Shown here: positions 57,025 through 64,000 of the stretch, piece by piece | Layout of the letters: every line of letters starts with the position of its first letter | Position numbering within the stretch: the first letter of the stretch is position 1 | DNA from: Helianthus annuus | Taxonomy: Eukaryota; Streptophyta; Magnoliopsida; Asterales; Asteraceae | Direction: 5' to 3' | Length of the DNA: 64,000 bases | Assembly: GCF_002127325.2 (NCBI RefSeq) | Contig: NC_035449.2 | Span: forward strand, 80,576,693 to 80,640,692 | The notes under the pieces: model-generated | The model's database searches: none | What the model saw: only the letters and a program-made list of their open reading frames with translations | What the model was told of the DNA's origin: nothing | Program-made: the position numbers and the translations under genes

Positions 57025-58340
57025 ATGTCTTCAAACGACTCTACCTCGAGACAAACAGCTAGGAGAAGAGCCAAACAGCTAGGAGAAGAGCCAAACGAAG
57101 CACCGAAAAGAGGATTGCCTTGCTTGTGGCCACGGAAGTGGCCAAGGTCATTCCTCAAATTGTCGCTCAAGTGCACTCTCTCAGCAACTCTCGAACCCCG
57201 GAAGACATTAAGACGGAAGCGCCGCAATCCGCTTTCCTCTATAAACACTTCAAAGCCTGTGGCCCGATGGAGTTCACAGGTGAAGGAGGTGTGTCCCAAC
57301 TACTCCAGTGGTTCGATTCTATTGAAGTCACCCTTCGTCAAAGTGGGTGTCCCGATGGTTTCCATAATACTTGCGCTACCGGAGTATTTCAATCGCACGC
57401 ACTCGACTAGTGGACAGCCGAACGTAACAAACGTGGAATATCCGCAGCTTACGCTCTCTTTTGGGATGAGCTGAAAGAGCTCATGAAGAAAGAGTACTGC
57501 CCTCCCCACGAAGTTCAGAAACTCGAAGACGAATTTTGGAAAATCAAGCAAGTCGAAGGTGACAATACTGGCTACACCGCAAGGTTCAAACAGCTCAGCG
57601 TAATCTGCCCAAGCCAAGTCAACACTTTAGAAAAAGCCATCACGAAGTATATTCGCAGCTTGCCTGAGTGTGTGGGTGATTTCGACGAAGCTGCAAGACC
57701 TGCTACCATCGAAGAAACCTACCGCTTAGCCGCTGAAATCAACGACAAACGAGTCTTGGACGGATCTTTCTCCAAGAATCCTGTTAAACAAGCTCAGCAA
57801 GCAATCGTCATCGATTCTTCTGACGATTCCTCCGACGATTCTTCAAGTGAGTCCTCGGACGAATCCTCTGACGATAACGCACCGTTTCAGGAAGCTCAGC
57901 CCAGCCGCAAACGGAAGACCTTGAGCCCAAACTCTTCAATAACTGAACTGTCGCTACCAGAACCTCTTCAAGCGATCCCGGTCCACTCAAAGCGCGACTA
58001 CAACGGAACTCATCCCCTGTGTCTCATGTGTACGTATCATCACCCGCCAGAAGCTAACTGTCGCTTTTGCGCGAATTGCAACGGGTATGGTCATTCTACC
58101 CAGCACTGCCGCACGGGGCCGCAGACTTGGGGAGTTTCAGCAACAATCGAAGTCTCCGTAGAAGTCCTCCACAGCAACATTAGTTATGCTTCCAATGTTG
58201 TTGTAATGATACAATCTTCGCCGATTAATTCCTTTTGCATTTTGAACTTGCTCTATTTCTCGACGCAATGTGGACTCTATTTATCTCTCAATTTTTCGCA
58301 CTCGCGCACGGACTATATACTAGCACTATGTACTATGTAA
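57025..58340 (+). pseudogene. Element F gag, copy 1, broken
   Basis: ATG at 57025 opens MSSNDSTSRQTARRRAK. A 20-bp tandem duplication (57052-57091) then shifts the frame. The gag core continues in the frame of 57120: MEFTGEGGVSQLLQWFDSIE, then TAG at 57408 where a Trp codon is expected, then ELMKKEYCPPHEVQKLEDEF, TGYTARFKQLSVICP. A Ser/Asp-rich linker (DDSSDDSSSESSDESSDD) precedes the zinc-knuckle region CLMCTYHHPPEANC and CANCNGYGHSTQHC. After the knuckle the frame runs into non-pol sequence and stops at 58340. Nucleocapsid-type gag; no protease follows. Confidence 0.85.
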
Positions 58341-58484
58341 CGCATTTTACCCCTACTATGCGTTCTTGAGATAAAGTACGATAAACGTGTAAGGATCAAA
58401 TTTATCATGGGTGCACACGGGATTACTGTGATCAGTGCACGGAGATCGTAATGAGTTTCAATTATGCCATAACGTTAAAAGCAT

Positions 58485-58512
58485 GGTCAAGCGTGGTGGA
58501 TAAGCCGCTGGT
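58485..58512 (+). other. Half hairpin cassette at the duplication junction
   Basis: Left stem CATGGTCAAGCG and the first part of the loop (TGGTGGATAAGCCGCTGGT) are present, then copy 2 of gag begins. The right arm is missing. Confidence 0.7.
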
Positions 58513-59382
58513 ATGAAGAAAGAGTACTGCCCTCCCCACGAAGTTCAGAATCTCGAAGACGAATTTTGGATAATCAAGCAAGTCGAAGGTGACAATACTG
58601 GCTACACCGCAAGGTTCAAACAGCTCAGCGTAATCTGCCCAAGCTAAGTCAACACTTCAGAAAAAGCTATCACGAAGTATATTCGCGGTTTGCTTGAATG
58701 TGTGGGCGATTTCGTTGAAGCTGCAAGACCTGCTACCATCGAAGAAACCTACCGCTTAGCCGCAGAAATCAACGACAAACGAGTCTTGGACGGATCTTTC
58801 TCCAAGAATCCTGTCAAACAAGCTCAGCAAGCAATCGTCATCGATTCTTCTGACGATTCCTCCGACGATTCTACCGACGATTCTTCAAGTGAGTCCTCGG
58901 ATGAATCCTCTGACGACAACGCACCATTTCAGGAAGCTCACCCCAGCCGCAAACGGAAGACCATGAGCCCAAACTCTTCAATAACTGAACTGTCGCTACC
59001 AGAACCTCTTCAAGCGATCCCGGTCCACTCAAAGCGCGACTACAACAGAACTCATCCCCTGTGTCTCATGTGTACGTATCATCACCCGCCAGAAGCTAAC
59101 TGTCGCTTTTGCGCGAATTGCAACGGGTATGGTCATTCTACCCAGCACTGCCGCACGGGGCCGCAGACTTGGGGAGTTTCAGCAACAATCGAAGTCTCCG
59201 TAGAAGTCCTCCACAGCAACATTAGTTATGCTTCCAATGTTGTTGTAATGATACAATCTTCGCCGATTAATTCCTTTTGCATTTTGAACTTGCTCTATTT
59301 CTCGACGCAATGTGGACTCTATTTATCTCTCAATTTTTCGCACTCGCGCACGGACTATATACTAGCACTATGTACTATGTAA
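58513..59382 (+). pseudogene. Element F gag, copy 2, broken
   Basis: Begins MKKEYCPPHEVQ from the duplication junction and lacks the N-terminal half of gag. A TAA replaces a Gln codon at 58645. The rest is open from 58690 to 59382 with the same acidic linker (plus four residues) and the same zinc knuckles CLMCTYHHPPEANC and CANCNGYGHSTQHC. No PR or RT follows. Confidence 0.85.
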
Positions 59383-59523
59383 CGCATTTTACCCCTACTA
59401 TGCGTTCTTGAGATAAAGTACGATAAACGTGCAAGGATCAAATTAATCACGGGTGCACACGGGATTACTGTGATCAGTGCACGGAGATCGTAATGAGTTT
59501 CAATGATGCCATAACGTTAAAAG

Positions 59524-59583
59524 CATGGTCAAGCGTGGTGGATACGCCACTGGTTCTTCCTATATATAAGCGTCTTGACCATG
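59524..59583 (+). other. Hairpin cassette F1
   Basis: CATGGTCAAG at 59524-59533 pairs perfectly with CTTGACCATG at 59574-59583. The loop holds TGGATACGCCACTGG and CTTCCTATATATAAG. Confidence 0.8.
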
Positions 59584-59627
59584 TCGACACAGTGTGACAC
59601 ATATTCACGGGGCAGAGGCATGTGGTG

Positions 59628-59674
59628 GAAGCATGGTGGATACGCTGCTGGTACTTCCTATATATAAGTGCTTC
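59628..59674 (+). other. Hairpin cassette F2
   Basis: GAAGCA at 59628-59633 pairs with TGCTTC at 59669-59674, with further broken pairing outside. The loop TGGTGGATACGCTGCTGG plus CTTCCTATATATAAG is conserved. Confidence 0.75.
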
Positions 59675-59879
59675 GCCGTGCCAACCGATGTCTTGTGAAG
59701 AGAGTGCCATACAAGTTGAATGTTATTAGACTAAGTATACTACTATTAAATCTATTTTCGACACACTACACTACATCGCAAGGCGTAACGATTTCAATCG
59801 CAACTCAAAGCGTGTAATCTTTAGACTTTTCGTAAGTCAACACGCTCGCAATCGCAGTATCGCGAAAATCTACCTCGCA

Positions 59880-60070
59880 ATCGCTATCGCTTATTATGGG
59901 TATTTCGCAATCTCAATCGCTTATAGTGTGTTCGCTCCATCGCTTATTATGTGCATTGCGCTATCCATATCGTGGGTATCGCTCTATCGCTTGTGTATCG
60001 CTTTATCGCTTGTGTATTGCTCCATCGCTCATCATGTATCGCTTAACGCTTATCACCATCGCTATCGCTT
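59880..60070 (+). repeat. Degenerate ATCGCT repeat
   Basis: Irregular tandem copies of TATCGC, ATCGCT and ATCGCTTAT; a second stretch lies at about 60290-60440. Confidence 0.7.
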
Positions 60071-60140
60071 ACCATTATTTATGTTAACTATGTTATGTTA
60101 ACACACATGACCTCGCTTCACGAGACAAAACGGATAGGGA

Positions 60141-60189
60141 TAAAACATGGTGGATACGCCGCTGTTACTTCCTATATATAAGTGTTTTA
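60141..60189 (+). other. Hairpin cassette F3
   Basis: TAAAACA at 60141-60147 pairs with TGTTTTA at 60183-60189. Compared with the copy in LTR B, one G is missing on the left arm and its partner C on the right arm. Confidence 0.8.
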
Positions 60190-60596
60190 GCCATATCAGC
60201 GGACGTTCGTGGAAAAAGGCCATGTGGGGCTTAATGTTAGTTAAAATGTGTGGTGTTGTCTAATCTAATCAAATCGCATATTCCCATCGCTTGCAACGCG
60301 TCGATCGTCGCCTATCGCTCGACGGTTGTCGCTATCGCTCGTCGCTTATCGCTCATTGCTTTTCGCTTATCGTTGCCGTTTCGCGTACTAGGTCTATGTT
60401 GGATTGGTGTTATCAATTATCGCGTACCTCTTATCGCTTGTCGCACTCGCTCGTGTCACTAAACTGGGTTCAGAAACGACTTCCTCGCTCAGTTTGCTCA
60501 ATCACTTGGTCCGACCATCTTTCGCTTGGACCGAGGGAAGCGAAATCTGTCTGTACTATGTTGACACGTATGACACCGCCTCACGAGACGGAAGCC

Positions 60597-60659
60597 ATAT
60601 GGTTAAAAAGTGGTGGATACGCCGCTAGTACTTCCTATATATAAGCGTTTTAGCCATAT
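60597..60659 (+). other. Hairpin cassette F4
   Basis: ATATGGTTAAAA at 60597-60608 pairs with TTTTAGCCATAT at 60648-60659 over 12 positions with one G-U. The loop holds TGGATACGCCGCTAG and CTTCCTATATATAAG. Confidence 0.8.
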
Positions 60660-61229
60660 TGTCGAACTTTCATGGAAAAGTGCCATGCGGGGCCGACCTT
60701 AAAAATTAACTTTTTGGCATTATTAAAAGGCTTTGTTTACCTAGAGTTTAAACCAACCTTTTCTTACAAAACCTTTCCTAAAATTTGATCAAAACCTTTG
60801 TACAAAACGAGATTTTCTTGTAACCATGATGTAACGATCGACTCAAGTTACTGCCGCATGACGAGAAAATTTCGAAAAACGAGTTTTAAACATCCCAAAA
60901 TCTTTTAGTAACCTAATAAAACCCCACCCATAGCGCTGGTGTGAACATCGAAGCACTTTAACGCCGCACTGTGGGAAGATTTTTCATAAACAAGTTTCTT
61001 CAAACCTTCTCGAATTAATCAAATTTTCGAGAATTCAAAACACTTTTGGATCGTTTTTTGATCGCTTTTTTGTGTTTCCATATTTTGTATACGAATCGCC
61101 TTACTCGCTGCCATCGCTGATCATCACAATGCTCTCACTCGTCGAATTTCAATTGATCGCTTGCTTACTTCTGACGCTTTTAATCGCTACTCCCACTCGC
61201 ATCGATCCTCGCAACCCATCTTGTGGATT

Positions 61230-61264
61230 AATTTCGGGACGAAATTTACTAAAGCAGGGGAGAC
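61230..61264 (+). promoter_or_regulatory. Conserved palindrome and PPT of element F
   Basis: AATTTCGGGACGAAATT at 61230-61246, then AAAGCAGGGGAGAC abutting the LTR at 61265. Confidence 0.85.
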
Positions 61265-64000
61265 TGTAACAACCCGCACGTTCGTGCGTTGTTACCACTC
61301 GCTATACTCGTTACGCCTAGCACCAGAGATTCGGATCATAATGTAACTATACCGAATACATCGCTACTTCGCAGTATTTTCTCATATTACGCATACTTTA
61401 TCGCTATGACACATCGCATCACACACACTAACGCTCACGATGACGTTGAGTGAGGACCTATTCTACCCTCCTCGATGGCTGGGATACGTCGCAGAGTAAC
61501 GCATAATCGAAACGAATCTCGATTATTGTGTCGCGACTTTGAAATGTGGATATTTATACGACCCTATGTGACTGATTATACTAAATATATGAATGTGGGT
61601 ATGAAAAGGTGTGACCAAACTATAGCAACGCTTAATGATCAAAACGAAACATCGAAACGCAATTCACCAGAGACCACCGATCGAATGACTGATCGATCGG
61701 ATGGCCACCCGATCGGATTGCCACCCGATCGGACAGCCGCCCGATCAGACAGCCATTCGATCCATGGCACTCCCTCACCTTTCTCCACTTCACCTATAAA
61801 TAGCACTTGTCACATCACTTGAACAATGATGTGACAGCTCTAACGCGACCAGCACGCTTTGGGCCCATTTTCCCTCGATTTCTCGCGATTCTTGTAAGTT
61901 TCTACCTCAAATCTTGTACTTCTATGATCTACACACACTTCTTCATCATTTTCTCTTCTAAAGCTTAACTTTTAACCGTGAAATTCAATGGATTTGAGGA
62001 GTTCTAGGGTAATGTCATCATGAAGTTCTTATGAACTTCAAGTGTTGGCCTCATTCCACCAAGAACCACTCAGATCTGAAGGATTTCCACATGAATAAAC
62101 AACATTTTCGCAAAGATCTACACTTATTCATGGATAAGAGGATTGAAGGATGATTTTTTAACCTTCTTTTAACTCTTTTACATTCAATGCACTCAAAACC
62201 GATAGAATCGGAGCTTGTTCTGATCTTCTACTCGTTCTTAGTGAAGCGTTGGTTCAAGATCTGAGTTCTATCATAGAGACTACTGATTTCGGGTTAAACA
62301 TGAGCAACCGTCTCAAACAGGGGACTGATCGGACTAGGGTGATTCCTGCCAGATCGGGTCACCTGGGTGTTGATAAGGCTTTGTTGTTTGGCACGTTGTC
62401 ACCCCATCTCGAGGAAACCGCAAAACTTTCAAAACGAATAAGTGACAAGATGACTTAGGCCACCGGAACGGATTGTCGTCCGATCAGATTGCCATCCGAT
62501 CGGACAGCCGTCCGATTGGCTTGCACTTGGTTCCGCACTTAAACTATATTTCAATTCTTCAAAAGTTTTGAACGTCGAACAGATTGTCGTTCGATCGGAT
62601 TGCCGTCCGATCGAACGACCATCCGACCATGTGATGTTTCAAACTTCAACTCTTAAACAATTTTCAAAATTTTCGATGCATAGTTAGTTCCAAATGGATT
62701 GCGACCCGATCGGATTGCAATCCGATCGAGTGACAAAACTATTGTGAACTTGTTCTCACAGATCGGGTCACCTGGGTGTTGATAAGGCTTTGTTGTTTGG
62801 CACGTTGTCACCCCATCTCGAGGAAACCGCAAAACTTTCAAAACGAATAAGTGACAAGATGACTTAGGCCACCGGAATGGATTGTCGTCCGATCAGATTG
62901 CCATCCGATCGGACAGCCGTCCGATTGGCTTGCACTTGGTTCCGCACTTAAACTATATTTCAAATCTTCAAAAGTTTTGAACGTCGAACAGATTGTCGTT
63001 CGATCGGATTGCCGTCCGATCGAACGACCATCCGACCATGTGATGTTTCAAACTTCAACTCTTAAACAATTTTCAAAATTTTCGATGCATAGTTAGTTCC
63101 AAATGGATTGCCACCCGATCGGATTGCAATCCGATCGAGTGACAAAACTGCTGTGAACTTGTTCTCACTAAGTGTCCCACCAATCGGATCGTCACCCAAT
63201 CGAGCCGCCACTCGATCGGCCCACCTGAAGGGTAGAGATACTTCCCTGTTTTCAAAATGCTACAACGAAAACTTCAAAAGACAAGCCATCATACACAAAC
63301 ACACCCATGCCAAACGAGGTGACAATCCAATCGAATGGCCATCCGATTGGATGACCATCCGAACGAATTGCCACCCGATCGAATTGCCATTCGACACTCA
63401 GGCACATCTCATCGTTTAACGCACAGTTCAATGCTTACGCTATCAATCTGTAATCAGGCTAATTTCAGACGCGCTACCTTCGATCCAACCAAGTTGTGTT
63501 TACTTGCTAAACACCGAATGTGAGTATACTCGAACGCCTTTTTTATCGCATTTTAGGTGTAACATACGTTCCTATTAAATCGAATTTATCAAAACGAATT
63601 ATTCAATCAAATTGTTTATCACTTGCGAATAGCTGTTCTGCATATTTACACGTGATACTAGTTACGTATGTGTTAGGACTTATACTCGCGAGGTCCCGCC
63701 TTAACTAGTATAGTACTGTAGCACCCGACGGGGTCTAGTTAGGATGAATAGCAATCGCAATCGCAGCTCGAGTGACTTAGCTGGTAGTATATGTCTTGTA
63801 TGCATGTATGTTAAGGTATCTCGTTTATGTATTTGGTAATTCGCAACACTTTTTATCTATTTAACGCTACTATCAAAACTTGTATACTCGCCAATACTTT
63901 TGTATTGACGTTGTTTTAACGTATGTTGCAGGTTTAGTCGCAGTTTACATCAAATCAAGCTAGGAAGTCTAGAAACTCACCTAAAATCTAGGTTGTCAGA
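61265..64000 (+). repeat. 3' LTR of element F, truncated by the window edge
   Basis: Matches the 5' LTR up to the position equivalent to about 55650, so about 180 bp are off the window. It is longer than the 5' copy because of a 409-bp tandem duplication. Confidence 0.88.
62351..63168 (+). repeat. 409-bp tandem duplication in the 3' LTR of F only
   Basis: AGATCGGGTCACCTGGGTGT starts at 62351 and again at 62760; both copies run to CTTGTTCTCAC. The 5' LTR has a single copy (about 54362-54788). The two copies are nearly identical. Confidence 0.92.

Larger units (their letters stand above)
57483..59554 (+). repeat. 1030-bp tandem duplication inside element F
   Basis: ATGAAGAAAGAGTACTGCCC starts at 57483 and again at 58513, and the copies stay colinear to about 59554. 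They differ by a few percent, including a 12-bp insertion in the Ser/Asp linker of copy 2 near 58870. The junction at 58512/58513 falls inside the loop of a hairpin cassette. Confidence 0.92.
59383..61214 (+). other. 3' non-coding region of element F with hairpin cassettes
   Basis: Where pol would be expected there is no coding sequence. The region contains four full hairpin cassettes and two stretches (59880-60070 and 60290-60440) of degenerate TATCGC/ATCGCT repeats. Confidence 0.7.
53278..64000 (+). mobile_element. Element F: gag-only LTR retrotransposon (TR-GAG type), 3' end off window
   Basis: 5' LTR 53278-55828 (TGTAACAACC...GGTGTGACA), PBS at 55832, PPT before 61265, 3' LTR 61265 to the window end. 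The left flanking candidate TSD is TTATG (53273-53277); the right one is off the window. The 5.4-kb internal region codes only for gag, in two tandem broken copies, with no protease, RT or integrase. LTRs differ at several percent by eye, so it is older than A, D and E. It would need another element's enzymes. Confidence 0.88.

Noticed and set aside
60250..60644. Overlapping ORFs in the ATCGC-rich part of F
   Set aside because: Low-complexity translation of degenerate TATCGC repeats, three frames equally open.

Overview
This is plant nuclear DNA, almost entirely nested transposable elements. No gene looks intact except the polyprotein of one retrotransposon. Plant hallmarks are Tekay-type Ty3/gypsy elements primed by initiator Met tRNA, a Tat-type Ty3/gypsy relic, CACTA DNA transposons, and relics of plant gene families (PP2-like lectin, PSI/DUF3475-DUF668, IST1-like, DExH helicase). 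The style of the LTRs and of the PP2-like tail resembles Asteraceae genomes; that is recollection, not proof.

Layout from left to right. Bases 1-1040 are the 3' end of element B (+ strand): a 106-107 bp tandem repeat and a polypurine tract (PPT). B's 3' LTR starts at 1041, is split by element A (1380-11722, minus strand, TSD ATTTG, broken gag-pol), and ends at 14579. B abuts the leader and 5' LTR of element C (14580-17113, minus strand), whose primer binding site (PBS) has lost 15 bp. C abuts a Tat-type integrase relic (17114-18667, + strand) with a non-coding tail. Element D (19858-44016, minus strand, TSD AAAGG) interrupts that tail, and D's 3' LTR is itself split by element E (19992-29772, minus strand, TSD ATTAC). 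E has an intact gag-pol and nearly identical LTRs. After D, the Tat relic resumes with an antisense, apparently spliced extra ORF (to about 45.2 kb).

Bases 45281-53277 are the only old gene space: a PP2-like tail, then a PSI-type pseudogene split by a 4.6 kb CACTA element (46889-51522, TSD AGT) that has captured pieces of an IST1-like gene and a DExH-box helicase, then an 0.8 kb CACTA-like element. From 53278 to the window edge lies element F (+ strand), an LTR element with a duplicated, broken gag and no pol (TR-GAG type).

How the parts work together: E alone could supply protease, RT, RNase H, integrase and chromodomain. A and D have a few lesions each and F lacks pol, so they would need help in trans. 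A, D and E share a small phase-1 intron at the same place in gag. Elements A, B, D, E and F share a palindromic AATTTCG-GGA-CGAAATT motif beside the PPT. Each LTR family carries its own array of short palindromic or hairpin units. The most unusual pattern is a roughly 50-60 bp hairpin cassette with a constant loop and covarying stems, found once in B's LTR and four and a half times in F. All reads are by eye; no search, alignment or folding program was run.
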